DNA of 64,000 nt, taken from positions 62,001 through 126,000 of the forward strand of contig JACJWI010000008.1 in NCBI GenBank assembly GCA_020637215.1, written 5' to 3'. The notes under the pieces were generated by a model, which was not told the origin of the DNA, made no database searches, and worked only from the letters and a program-made list of their open reading frames with translations. The translations under genes were made by a program, and so were the position numbers. Origin of the DNA: Microthrixaceae bacterium (GTDB lineage Bacteria; Actinomycetota; Acidimicrobiia; Acidimicrobiales; Microtrichaceae). This document shows, one piece after another, positions 17,909-26,483 of this stretch (positions are counted from its first letter, which is position 1; each line of letters starts with the position of its first letter).

Positions 17909-18580
17909 ATGGCAGATCCGCTCGTGGTGCTGGTCCACGGCGCGTGGGGCGCGCCGGGACTGTGGGAATACCTGGTCGCCGAACTGGACGCTGCCGGCAT
18001 CCGCAGCGCCACCGCCGATCTGCCGACCATGGGATCGGCAACCGCCACGCTGGCCGACGATGCCGATCACGTGCGGGCCGTCGCCGGTGACGGCCCGGTG
18101 GTTCTGGTCGGACACTCCTACGGTGGGGCGGTCATCGCCGAGGCGGCCCTCGGGCTCGACGCGACGCACCTCGTCTACCTGGCGTCGGTCGTGCTGGAGG
18201 AGGGCGAGTCGTTCTTCGACTGGTTGGTCAAGCGGGACGCCGGCGGCTCTCCGCTCGACTTCCGCGACGACGGGACGGCCATGGTCACCCAGTGGGGCAA
18301 CCCGGACCACTACGGCGCTGCGGTGCTGGATCTGTTCGCGAGGAACCCACCGCGACCGTTCGCCGTCGGCGCCGCGGTCACACCCCTCGCCGGCGCGCCG
18401 TGGCGAACCGTCGACTCGACCCTCGTGGTCGCGACCGAAGACACCGTCATCCACCCCGACACCCAACGCGAGACCGGCTCGCGGGCGCGCCGCGTCGTCG
18501 AGCTCGACGGCGACCACCTCGTGCAGGGCACCCACCCCCGGCGGGTCGCGAGAGTCGTCATGGACGCCCTCGGGCGTTGA
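17909..18580 (+). CDS. Alpha/beta hydrolase
   Basis: A 223-residue cytoplasmic hydrolase. LVHGAWGAPGLWEYL carries the oxyanion-hole HGAW motif; GHSYGG holds the nucleophile serine; TEDTVI has a late acidic residue and GDHLVQGTHP the expected histidine. The short length and HGAW opening resemble EstC/methyl-esterase-like hydrolases of plants and bacteria. The substrate is not predictable. It follows the RibD-like gene by 91 bp and may be separately transcribed. Confidence 0.8.
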   Translation: MADPLVVLVHGAWGAPGLWEYLVAELDAAGIRSATADLPTMGSATATLADDADHVRAVAGDGPVVLVGHSYGGAVIAEAALGLDATHLVYLASVVLEEGESFFDWLVKRDAGGSPLDFRDDGTAMVTQWGNPDHYGAAVLDLFARNPPRPFAVGAAVTPLAGAPWRTVDSTLVVATEDTVIHPDTQRETGSRARRVVELDGDHLVQGTHPRRVARVVMDALGR

Positions 18581-18819
18581 GCGCGGGCCGTAGCTCTCCG
18601 GGCGCGCGGTCCAGAGGCGGTCGCAGCTGGTCACTGGACATCCGACCCGGTCGACGCCCCACCCCCTGGACGAGACCGGTGGCACACCCCGGAAACCTCG
18701 ACGGCTCCCAGCGATCCCCCTACCCTCGGTTCAGTTGATCGAGCGTTCGTTCAGGAGCAGGGCGGGGTCGACGACGATCCGGCGCACCTGCCCCGGACGA
18801 CGAAACAGGAGGAGCCCGC

Positions 18820-20205
18820 ATGCTCCAGGGACTGGGATCGTCGGCGTACTGGCACGAGACCTCCCAACGGGTGCCGAACCCGGCCGTGACCGGCCGCCAC
18901 GACGTCGACGTCGCCATCGTCGGCGGCGGCTACACCGGGCTGTGGACCGCCTACCACCTGCTCGAGGCCGATCCGTCGCTGCGGGTCGCGGTGATGGAAC
19001 GGGAGGTGATCGGCTTCGGGGCCAGCGGCCGCAACGGCGGCTTCGCCATGACCCTGTTGGACATGGGGCTGGACCAACTGCGATGCAACTACGGCGATGC
19101 CCGTGCCGCAGCGGCCCACCGGGCGGTCGCGACATCGATCGACGAGATGGGAGCCACGGTCGCCGAGCGGGGGATCGACTGCGAGTGGCGCCACGGCGGC
19201 CTGATGACCGTCGCCACCAACCGCGGCCAGCTCGAGCGCATCGAGCGGGACCTGGCCGCCGCGACCGCCATGGGCCTCGACGGCATTCGCCCACTCAACG
19301 CCGACGACGCGCGAGCCGAGGTCCACTCCCCCACCTACCTCGGCGGCCTCCGCGAGGAGCACTGCGCGGTCCTCCACCCGGCCAAGCTCGTTCGGGGGCT
19401 GGCAACGGTGGTCGAGGAGATGGGGGCCATCATCTTCGAGGGCACCGACGTCACCTCGATGGTCGACTCGCTCGGGCGGGTCCGCCTCACCACCCCCGCC
19501 GGAGCGGTGGTCGCCGACCAGGTCGTGCTGGCCACCAACGCGTGGGCCTCGCAGACGGAGTGGTTCCGCCACAAGGTCGTCCCGCTCTACACCTACGTGA
19601 TCATGACCGAGCCGTTGACCGACGCGCAGTGGGACGCCGTCGGCTGGGACAGTCACTGCGGGATCGAGGACAAGCGCAACTTCGTCCACTACTACCGACG
19701 CACCGTCGACGGCCGGATCCTCTGGGGAGGGAGCGACGGGGTCATCCACCTCAACGGCCGCATCGCCGCTCGCCAGGACCGCAACGACGGCGTGTCGGCC
19801 CGACTCGAGCGCACGTTCCGACGAACGTTCCCGCAGCTGTCGTCGGTGCGCTTCACCCACCACTGGGGCGGACCGGTCGGCATCACGGTCTCGTTCATGC
19901 CGATGTTCGGCACGTTGTCCGACGGTCGCCTCCACTACGGGCTCGGCTACAACGGCCACGGGGTCGCCCCGAGCCACACCGGCGCCAAGGTGCTGCGCGA
20001 CAAGGTGCTCGGCAAGTCGACCGACCTGACCGACCTGTGCTTCGTCGACTCGCCCGAGCCGAGGTTCCCACCCGAGCCGCTGTGCTGGATCAGCGCCGAG
20101 CTCACCCGCCGGTCGCTGTTGCGACAGGACGCCCGCTTCGATCGGGGACACGGCTCCGGCAGCATGGACCCACTGCTGCTGCGGGTGATGAAGAAGCTCG
20201 GCTGA
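18820..20205 (+). CDS. FAD-dependent oxidoreductase of the DAO family
   Basis: A 461-residue flavoprotein. VDVAIVGGGYTGLWTAYHLLE is the Rossmann dinucleotide motif, followed by EREVIGFGASGRNGGF, the conserved FAD contact of glycine/D-amino acid and gamma-glutamylputrescine oxidases. The end of the domain reads YGLGYNGHGVAPSHTGAKVL. It probably oxidises an amine or amino acid. There is a 239-bp gap before it (18581-18819) in which I see no gene. Its stop lies 1 bp before a long palindrome shared with 24164-24217. Confidence 0.82.
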   Translation: MLQGLGSSAYWHETSQRVPNPAVTGRHDVDVAIVGGGYTGLWTAYHLLEADPSLRVAVMEREVIGFGASGRNGGFAMTLLDMGLDQLRCNYGDARAAAAHRAVATSIDEMGATVAERGIDCEWRHGGLMTVATNRGQLERIERDLAAATAMGLDGIRPLNADDARAEVHSPTYLGGLREEHCAVLHPAKLVRGLATVVEEMGAIIFEGTDVTSMVDSLGRVRLTTPAGAVVADQVVLATNAWASQTEWFRHKVVPLYTYVIMTEPLTDAQWDAVGWDSHCGIEDKRNFVHYYRRTVDGRILWGGSDGVIHLNGRIAARQDRNDGVSARLERTFRRTFPQLSSVRFTHHWGGPVGITVSFMPMFGTLSDGRLHYGLGYNGHGVAPSHTGAKVLRDKVLGKSTDLTDLCFVDSPEPRFPPEPLCWISAELTRRSLLRQDARFDRGHGSGSMDPLLLRVMKKLG

Positions 20206-20206
20206 C

Positions 20207-20262
20207 CCCGCTTTGTCCCGCACAGACGCGGTGATCACCGCGCCTCTGCGGGACGAAGCGGG
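20207..20262. repeat. 56-bp palindrome (family B, copy 1)
   Basis: A near-perfect inverted repeat with 28-base arms and no loop, centred on GGTGATCACC at about 20234. The arms begin CCCGCTTTGTCCCGC and end GCGGGACGAAGCGGG, with three mismatches. It lies between two convergent genes (stops at 20205 and 20275), where it could end transcription in both directions, although no T-run follows. A second copy is at 24164-24217. Confidence 0.9.
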
Positions 20263-20274
20263 AGAAACGTGCCG

Positions 20275-21237
20275 TCAGCCCTGGCCACCCGCGTTGCCCG
20301 AGTTGCCCTGAGCACCCGAGTTCCCCTGACCACCCGCACTGCCCTGACCACCCGAGTTGCCCTGAGCACCCGAGTTCCCCTGACCACCCGCGTTGCCCGA
20401 GTTGCCCTGAGCACCCGAGTTCCCCTGACCACCCGCGTTGCCACCCGCGTTGCCCTGAGCACCCGAGTTCCCCTGACCGCTGGCATTGCCCTGGCCGCCG
20501 TGAGTGCTCCCGCCCTTGTTGCCTCCGGCGTTGCCACCGCCCGTCGACCCACCACCGGGACCACGATCGGGTCGTCCGGCGGGATCTGCGTTCCCGACCG
20601 TCTCACCATCGCCCATCGAGGTCCCGTCTGTCGACAGGTCCGCGGACCCGGGAATCGCGGGTACACCGGCATCGACCCCCGGGGCGACGACCGTCGAGCC
20701 CGGCGCCGACTCCAGTCCCGGGATCCACGACTTCGTACGCGGCCGACCGTCGGAGCGCCGGTTGGGAGCGGCGGGGTTCGTCACCACGACCGTCGGCTGT
20801 TCGACCGGAGCCTTGTCCCCCAGCACCGGAACCGGAAGATGGCCGGTCGCCGCGGCCGCCACGCCGCCGGCGGTCGCCGCGATCGCAGCCGCGACGGCGA
20901 CGACCTTGACCGCTCGCCCGGCGCGACGCCGGCGACGGACGGACAGCTCGCCAGCATCGCCGTCGCCGACCTCGGAACCGGCAACCGGAACATCGGCAAC
21001 CGCAGCAGCGACCGATTCGGTCGGATCCGACGCGGTTGCCGCATCAGCAAGAGTCCCCGGGGCACGGCCGCCGATCTCGAGCAACGAGGCAAGGCCCCGG
21101 GTGTCGGCGAGCTCCTCGGCCCGGGGTTCCGACGTCGCGAGTCGAAGCAGTTCATCGACTTCGGGACCGACGTCGACTCCGAGCTCCGCAGGCGACGACA
21201 CCGTCGGGTCCATCGGGGTTCCGTCCGACGCGGTCAT
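20275..21237 (-). CDS. Anti-sigma-like membrane protein with Gly/Asn/Gln/Ser repeat tail
   Basis: A 320-residue protein encoded directly after an ECF sigma factor (ATGA overlap), which suggests it regulates that sigma factor. An acidic N-terminal region of about 100 residues has no zinc HxxxCxxC motif; RRRRRAGRAVKVVAVAAAIAATAGGVAAAATG (around residues 102-133) is a basic stretch plus one membrane helix; the outer part is Pro/Gly-rich and the last 90 residues are repeats of NAGGQGNSGAQG type. The tail resembles low-complexity surface sequences. The anti-sigma role is inferred from position. Confidence 0.65.
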   Translation of the reverse strand: MTASDGTPMDPTVSSPAELGVDVGPEVDELLRLATSEPRAEELADTRGLASLLEIGGRAPGTLADAATASDPTESVAAAVADVPVAGSEVGDGDAGELSVRRRRRAGRAVKVVAVAAAIAATAGGVAAAATGHLPVPVLGDKAPVEQPTVVVTNPAAPNRRSDGRPRTKSWIPGLESAPGSTVVAPGVDAGVPAIPGSADLSTDGTSMGDGETVGNADPAGRPDRGPGGGSTGGGNAGGNKGGSTHGGQGNASGQGNSGAQGNAGGNAGGQGNSGAQGNSGNAGGQGNSGAQGNSGGQGSAGGQGNSGAQGNSGNAGGQG

Positions 21238-21794
21238 CGGGTCGCCTCCAGGTTCACATCGAGACGACGGGCCAGCCGCTTCAGCGCCCGGTACTGGGTC
21301 ACCCGCACCCAGCCGGCGGTGCGACCCATGATGGCGGCGACGGTGTCGGCGTCCAGGTCCGCGACGATCCGGAGCACGACGACCTCGGCCTGCTCGGGGG
21401 ACAGCTCCGCCACGATGCGGTCGACCGCCTCCTGCGCGTCGTTGGCGGAGTGCACCGCTGCTGCCGCCGCGCCATCCACCCGGTCGTCGAACGCATGGGG
21501 CTCGATCGGGGTCGTCCGTTGACGTTGGGTCCGTCGGTGGTGGTCGAGCAGACGACGCCGAGCGATGGTGAACACCCAGCCCCGGAAGCCGTCCTCGTCA
21601 CCTTCGAAGCGGTCGAGACCGGTCGCGACCGCCACCCACACCTCGGCGGCGATGTCCTCGGCCGGGCCCGGCGCCTGGGAGCGGAGATAGCGCAGCAGAC
21701 GGGGTTGGGTCCGCCGGAACAGCTCCGACGCCGCGGCCTCACTCCCGTCGCGGACACCATCGAGAAGTCGTTCGAACTCGTCGTGCGTCGCCAT
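21234..21794 (-). CDS. ECF-type RNA polymerase sigma factor
   Basis: A 186-residue sigma-70 family protein. Region 2 reads ELFRRTQPRLLRYLRSQAPGPAEDIAAEVWVAVATGL, followed by the DNA-melting part FRGWVFTIARRRLLDHHRR; region 4 reads LSPEQAEVVVLRIVADLDADTVAAIMGRTAGWVRVTQYRALKRL. The ATG at 21792-21794 gives the usual N-terminus; an upstream in-frame extension lacks sigma-like sequence. It is co-transcribed with the anti-sigma-like gene. Which genes it controls cannot be read here, although the TadE/TadG-like genes lie just upstream in the same direction. Confidence 0.88.
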   Translation of the reverse strand: MATHDEFERLLDGVRDGSEAAASELFRRTQPRLLRYLRSQAPGPAEDIAAEVWVAVATGLDRFEGDEDGFRGWVFTIARRRLLDHHRRTQRQRTTPIEPHAFDDRVDGAAAAAVHSANDAQEAVDRIVAELSPEQAEVVVLRIVADLDADTVAAIMGRTAGWVRVTQYRALKRLARRLDVNLEATR

Positions 21795-21934
21795 CGTCCG
21801 TCCACCGACCGGATGACGTCGGCGACCCCGAGGGTATCGGCCGGCGTGGCCGCTTCCTCCGATGCCGACGTGGGAAGCGCATCGCAACGGCGACCGAGCG
21901 GCCTCGAAGCGGCGCGCCTCGGACGTGGTTCCGA

Positions 21935-23563
21935 TCACTGGACGAGCCGCACCACGGGCTGGTTGGTCCGGTAGCCGAACTGGAGGTCGGCGACGCCGGA
22001 GTCGGTCTCGATCAGCGCCGGCTCGAACACCCAGGCGTCGATCCCGGCCAGCTTGGTGTTCCCGTTGTTCGGGTACAACCGGTACATGTAGATCGCCCAG
22101 AACCGGACGACCTGCATGGCGGTGCTCCCTCCGCTGCCGAAGTTCTTGACGACGGGGATCATCCCGAAGCGCGGGTCGGTGACCATGGCGTTGTCGAACA
22201 TCGGCCAGAAGGAGCTGGAGTCGGTGAGGCTGGCCAGCTTGGAGTCGACGGTCGACGAGTCGAGGCCACAGGTCCCGGTGAGGTAGGCCTTGGCCTGGGC
22301 GAGGGTGAACTCGGTGCCCTGCCCGGTCGACGGGTCGATCGGCTTGCTCGGATCGATGAAGAACTCGGTCTGCGGGGTGTGACCCGACGAGTACGAGCCG
22401 CCGTAGTCGAACCGGTAGCTGCGCAGGAAGCAGTTGAACCGACCGTCACCGGCCGCCCACGTCCCGCTGGTGCTCGGCGTCGCGGCCGACGCTCCGGGGA
22501 AGAACACCGTGCGGAACGCGGGCTTCATCCAGGTGAAGACGTGGCGACCGTTGACCTTGTCGCCGAGGACGGTGATCGCGGGCCCGGGTCCCGGCGTCGA
22601 GGACCAATGGTTGCAGTCCTCCGGATCGGTGTCGGCCAGGTTCGTGTCGGTCAGGTCGGGGCGCTTGAGCCGCCCGCAGAACAGGTTGGTCCCCTCGTCG
22701 GTGGCGATGGTCGCGTTCTCGATCACTCCGTCGGTCAGGGGAGGGACGACGTTGCCCGTGTAGGGGATGAGGTGGTTGGCGTCCAGGGTCGACGACGCGT
22801 TCGTCATGGCGCACGGCGACTGGAGGTTGACGTCGCACACCTTGGGCGAGCCGGTCCCGTAGATGGTGAGGGCGTGGTCGACACCCATCGAGTAGTTGAT
22901 CCGCAACGAGTTGGCCTGGTCGCTCGATGTCGGCTTGAACAACGACAGCCGTCGGGCGTCGAAGGACCCGAAGTTGCCGCTGCTGCGAGAGGCGCACTCG
23001 ACGTTGTTGCCGCCGTTCTCGATGCAGAGGTTCCCGCTGCCCGATGACGCCGCCACCGTCGCGGGGATGATCCGGTCGTCGCGCTTGAGCTTGGCTTCGG
23101 CGACGGCGTCGGCCGACACGGCCATGTGATCCACCCCGATGACACCGGCGAACACCGTCGGCACCTGCTTGTCGGGGATCCTCACCCGCACCCGGGTGAA
23201 CGCCTCGTCGATCGAGATGCACTGATCACCGACCGCGTCGTCGGGTCGGTTGGCCAGGGCCTCGGGATCCTGGCACCCGACCCAGTCCGAGGCGGGCACC
23301 CCGAAGTTCTGCTGCACGTAGGTCTTGGCGGTCGCGACAACGACAGCCGGGTCCGGAAGGTCCTGTGCCGCGGCGAGCGCGGCGGCATCCGCGGTGGCCT
23401 GGGCCTGACGGCGTTGCTGGCGGCCGTTGGCCAGGTCGACCGCGATCGCGGCCATGGTGAGCATGAGCACCAGCAGCAGCGCCGCGAGCACGAGGAACGC
23501 ACCGCGTTCGTCACGGCGTCTGCAGGCTGCGAGCCTCGTCGACCGCGTCAGCACCACGACCAC
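21935..23563 (-). CDS. TadG-like secreted/pilus-associated protein
   Basis: A 542-residue protein. Residues 18-50, RDERGAFLVLAALLLVLMLTMAAIAVDLANG, match the TadG/RsaA-like N-terminal segment (Tad_N), followed by RRQAQATADAAALAAAQ, typical of proteins inserted by the Tad secretion system. The long remainder, with several Cys pairs and Asn/Ser/Thr-rich stretches, should lie outside the membrane; no von Willebrand domain motif is obvious. The start is one of several closely spaced GTG codons (23561, 23555 or 23552) overlapping the end of the TadE-like gene. No Tad ATPase gene lies in the window. Confidence 0.75.
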   Translation of the reverse strand: MVVVLTRSTRLAACRRRDERGAFLVLAALLLVLMLTMAAIAVDLANGRQQRRQAQATADAAALAAAQDLPDPAVVVATAKTYVQQNFGVPASDWVGCQDPEALANRPDDAVGDQCISIDEAFTRVRVRIPDKQVPTVFAGVIGVDHMAVSADAVAEAKLKRDDRIIPATVAASSGSGNLCIENGGNNVECASRSSGNFGSFDARRLSLFKPTSSDQANSLRINYSMGVDHALTIYGTGSPKVCDVNLQSPCAMTNASSTLDANHLIPYTGNVVPPLTDGVIENATIATDEGTNLFCGRLKRPDLTDTNLADTDPEDCNHWSSTPGPGPAITVLGDKVNGRHVFTWMKPAFRTVFFPGASAATPSTSGTWAAGDGRFNCFLRSYRFDYGGSYSSGHTPQTEFFIDPSKPIDPSTGQGTEFTLAQAKAYLTGTCGLDSSTVDSKLASLTDSSSFWPMFDNAMVTDPRFGMIPVVKNFGSGGSTAMQVVRFWAIYMYRLYPNNGNTKLAGIDAWVFEPALIETDSGVADLQFGYRTNQPVVRLVQ

Positions 23564-24063
23564 CCCTGGCCCGTCAGCGGGGTGTCCTCGTAGGTGGCGA
23601 TCGGATCGGTCTCGTCGATCGATTCGATGCGCATTGTCAACTTCGATCGGGCGACACCACCGTTCAGAACGGGAGAGAACAGCCCCGTGAGCGACCGGAA
23701 CGGGTACATGACGCAGACCGTCACCTGCTCACCCGGGGCGTAGGTCGAAGGCAGCTCGATCCGCACCTTGGTGTCGGCGGTGTTCAGACCGACGCGGGCC
23801 CGGGTCACGCAGGCCGCCCGGACCGACGAGGTGCCGCTCGTGCAGCCGTCGGTGCTCCAGTCGGCCACCACGATCTGGCGGGCACCTTCTCGGACTCCCT
23901 GACGAACCGAGTTGTAGTCGTTGAAGGCGTTCGAGAAGTCGATGATCCCCATGACGAGCAGGAGGAACAGCGGGACGACCAACGCGAACTCGACGATGGC
24001 CGCGCCTCGCTCGACCCTTGGACCCGGACGGGATTGGCGCCTGCGGCGGAACGGCTCGACCAA
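23548..24063 (-). CDS. TadE-like pilus assembly protein
   Basis: About 171 residues. GAAIVEFALVVPLFLLLVMGIIDFSNAFNDYNSVRQGVREGAR is the TadE signature: the Glu of IVEFALV, a single membrane helix, then a polar helix. The exported part has a pair of Cys in DGCTSGTSSVRAACV. I place the start at TTG 24061-24063 because AGGAGA lies six bases before it; a GTG at 24078 would place that ribosome site inside the gene. It overlaps the TadG-like gene by 16 bases and is the first gene of the pair. Confidence 0.8.
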   Translation of the reverse strand: MVEPFRRRRQSRPGPRVERGAAIVEFALVVPLFLLLVMGIIDFSNAFNDYNSVRQGVREGARQIVVADWSTDGCTSGTSSVRAACVTRARVGLNTADTKVRIELPSTYAPGEQVTVCVMYPFRSLTGLFSPVLNGGVARSKLTMRIESIDETDPIATYEDTPLTGQGWSWC

Positions 24064-24163
24064 CGGAGATCTCCTCACTGACTCGTCAGGGAGAGCGCTC
24101 AGCAGGGATCTGCCGTTACACGGTGGATCGAGATTGGGTCGAACGACCTATTACGCCACCGAG

Positions 24164-24217
24164 CCGCTTTGTCCCGCACAGACGCGGCGATCACCGCGCC
24201 TGCGCGGGACAAAGCGG
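24164..24217. repeat. 54-bp palindrome (family B, copy 2)
   Basis: CCGCTTTGTCCCGC (24164-24177) pairs perfectly with GCGGGACAAAGCGG (24204-24217); inside, GCGG and CCGC flank a GATC-containing centre. The sequence is a close relative of 20207-20262. It lies between the TadE-like start and the 3' end of the propeller lipoprotein gene, 8 bp from that gene's stop. Confidence 0.9.
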
Positions 24218-24224
24218 GGAGAGG

Positions 24225-25184
24225 TCAGCTGCCGACGGCGGTCACGGTCCGGATCCAGCCACCTGTTCCGTCGGGGCTGAACACGACGACTGAGTTGCCC
24301 ACGAACCCCGACAGCAGGATCCGACCGTCGGAGAGCACCAGCACGTTGTCCGCCGCCGCCTCCGGCGACCTTCCGACCAGCGCCGCGTGTCCGGTCGCGG
24401 GGTCGACCGCGTAGAGCGCCGGGTCGACGCCCTGGGCGATGTAGACGGTCCCGTCGGGACCGACGTCGACACCGACGGCGAAGGCCAGGCCCGTCCGACC
24501 CGGCTCGTCGAACTGCAACGGGATCACCTCGGTCGACCCCGTCGCCACGTCGATCGCGATCAGGCCTCCGGTCGATCCCAGCAGCGCCTCCACTCCCCCG
24601 GTCGGCGCGTAGAGCCGGCCGTCGGGTCCGAAGCCGAAGCCGTTGAGGACGGGCAGGCCGTCGGCGACCACCTCGACCGGCCCGCCGTCGAGCGGCACCC
24701 GGAGCAACCGGTCGTCGTCGGTGGTTCCGAAGCCGACGACGACCGCCTCGCCGCCGGGTTCGAGGGCGATCGGGTTGACGCCTCGACCGACGACGGCCAG
24801 GACGCCGACGGCGCCGTCGCGCTGAACCCGCACCACCGTCCCCTCACCGGCGCACGTGGCGATCAGCGATCCATCGGGAGCGACGACCACGTCATCGGTG
24901 TCGCACAGTCCGCCGTGGCGCTCGGCGATCCGACCGGTGTCGGGGTCGAACCGCAGCAGCTGATGGCCGAAGTAGTCGGCCGCCCACACGTTCCCGCCGA
25001 CCGCGGTCGGGTCCTGGGCCATCCCGTTCAGTCCGACCGGCGCGACCTGCGGCACAGATCCGTTCGGCAGCGTCGACGGCACGGTGCAGCCGGACACGAC
25101 CGCCACGGCCAGGACCGCTCCCGCCACGACAGCGGCCCGCACCGTGCGGACGAACCCCACGTTCTCCCCAGTTCCACGTCCCAT
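24225..25184 (-). CDS. Beta-propeller (NHL/SMP-30-like) lipoprotein, intact copy
   Basis: A 319-residue exported lipoprotein with lipobox VSGC (Cys33). The mature part repeats a blade pattern of about 45 residues: NVWAADYFGHQLLRFDPDTG, DVVVAPDGSLIATC, GFGFGPDGRLYAPTGG, VGVDVGPDGTVYIAQG and NVLVLSDGRILLSGF. This fits a six-bladed NHL or SMP-30/gluconolactonase-like propeller on the cell surface. No metal ligands can be assigned. It diverges from the beta-lactamase-like gene (123 bp gap). A second copy, truncated by an insertion sequence, is at 31360-32283. Confidence 0.75.
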   Translation of the reverse strand: MGRGTGENVGFVRTVRAAVVAGAVLAVAVVSGCTVPSTLPNGSVPQVAPVGLNGMAQDPTAVGGNVWAADYFGHQLLRFDPDTGRIAERHGGLCDTDDVVVAPDGSLIATCAGEGTVVRVQRDGAVGVLAVVGRGVNPIALEPGGEAVVVGFGTTDDDRLLRVPLDGGPVEVVADGLPVLNGFGFGPDGRLYAPTGGVEALLGSTGGLIAIDVATGSTEVIPLQFDEPGRTGLAFAVGVDVGPDGTVYIAQGVDPALYAVDPATGHAALVGRSPEAAADNVLVLSDGRILLSGFVGNSVVVFSPDGTGGWIRTVTAVGS

Positions 25185-26472
25185 GCGTCCAACTCTGGCA
25201 CAACCCACGATCAGGACCCACCGGGAGCGACCCGGCCCGGAGGGGCAGGGGTAGGGTCGCCGACGGCGGGCCCGGCAGAGAGCCGGGCCCTGACCAGGGG
25301 GTGGACCATGACGGTGGACGGGACCTACGACCCGAGGTTCGAGTCGCTGCGGGAGCTGTTGGAGCAGACCCTCGACTCGGGCGAGGACCTGGGCGCGTCG
25401 ATCGCTCTCGACGTCGACGGCGAGCTCCTCGTCGACATCTGGGGCGGATGGCGCGACCAGGACCGGGCCCACCCGTGGGAGCGCGACACGATCGTGAACG
25501 TCTGGTCCTGCACCAAGACCGTCACCAGCCTGGCGATGCTGATGCTCGCGTCGCGCGGGCAGCTCGACCTCGATGCGCCGGTGGCCGACTACTGGCCCGA
25601 GTTCGCCGCGGCCGGCAAGGACGGCGTGCTGGTCCGGCACCTGATGTCGCACACCTCGGGCGTGTCGGGCCTGGACCAGCCGGCCGTGCTCGAGGACCTC
25701 TACGACTGGGAGGGCTCGACCTCTCGCATGGCGTCCCAGGCCCCGTGGTGGGAGCCGGGCACCGCGTCGGGCTACCACGCCCTGAACTTCGGCCACCTCC
25801 TCGGCGAGGTCCTCCGCCGCATCACCGGACGCAGCCTGAAGCAGTTCGTGGCCGAGGAGATCGCCGGCCCGCTCGGCGCTGACTTCACCATCGGCGCCCC
25901 CGAGAGCGAGGTCTCACGGATCGCTCCGGTCGTCGCCCCTCCGCCCCTGCCGTTCGACCTCGAGAACATCGATCTCGACAGCCCCCTGGCCCGGACCATG
26001 ACGGGACCGCTCGCGGACGCGGACGCCGCCAACACCGCGGCGTGGCGTGCCGCCGACATCGGAGGCGCCAACGGCCACGGCAACGCCCGGTCCCTGGTCC
26101 GGATGCTGAGCGCCCTGTCGCTGGGCGGCACCGTCGACGGAGTGGAGCTGCTGGACCCCGCCACCATCGAGCGGACCTTCGAGGTGCAGGCCGACGGGAT
26201 CGACCTGGTCCTCGGCGTCCCGTTCCGCTTCGGCATCGGCTTCGGACTGACCGACCCCGGCAACTACCCCGACATCCCCGGCGGCCGGATGCTGCACTGG
26301 GGCGGCTGGGGTGGGTCGTTCATCATCATGGATCTCGACCGCCGGACGACGTTCTCGTACACGATGAACAAGATGGCCGCCGGCATCGTCGGATCCCCGA
26401 CCGGAGAGGCCTACCTGCGCGCCGGGTACGCCGCCCTCGGGGTGGACGTTCCCGGACACGTCGTCGCGCTCT
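24299..26472. repeat. 2.17-kb direct duplication, copy 1
   Basis: This block matches 31398-33571 base for base at a constant offset of 7,099. It includes most of the propeller gene, the divergent promoter region and the whole beta-lactamase-like gene. By eye about eleven substitutions separate the two beta-lactamase-like genes; the propeller part has more. Homology stops at the IS630-type end on the right and at the point matching the ISL3 end on the left. Confidence 0.92.
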
Positions 26473-26474
26473 AG
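25308..26474 (+). CDS. Serine hydrolase, class C beta-lactamase/esterase family, copy 1
   Basis: A 388-residue protein of the beta-lactamase/penicillin-binding-like family. The catalytic motif SCTK is at residues 67-70, the tyrosine motif is in SGYHALNFG, and HWGGWGG replaces the KTG box, a variant typical of EstB-like esterases rather than true lactamases. There is no signal peptide, which also favours an intracellular esterase. A hairpin, GGGCCCGGC (25268-25276) with GCCGGGCCC (25282-25290), lies just ahead of the ribosome site. The TAG stop is at the junction with the IS630 remnant; the second copy ends with TGA. Confidence 0.85.
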   Translation: MTVDGTYDPRFESLRELLEQTLDSGEDLGASIALDVDGELLVDIWGGWRDQDRAHPWERDTIVNVWSCTKTVTSLAMLMLASRGQLDLDAPVADYWPEFAAAGKDGVLVRHLMSHTSGVSGLDQPAVLEDLYDWEGSTSRMASQAPWWEPGTASGYHALNFGHLLGEVLRRITGRSLKQFVAEEIAGPLGADFTIGAPESEVSRIAPVVAPPPLPFDLENIDLDSPLARTMTGPLADADAANTAAWRAADIGGANGHGNARSLVRMLSALSLGGTVDGVELLDPATIERTFEVQADGIDLVLGVPFRFGIGFGLTDPGNYPDIPGGRMLHWGGWGGSFIIMDLDRRTTFSYTMNKMAAGIVGSPTGEAYLRAGYAALGVDVPGHVVAL

Positions 26475-26483
26475 CGTCCTGCG

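Noticed and set aside
20275..20560. Plus-strand open frame with repeated LSTRVPLTTR-like text
   Set aside because: It is the reverse of the glycine-rich repeat tail of the anti-sigma-like gene and has no independent coding signal.
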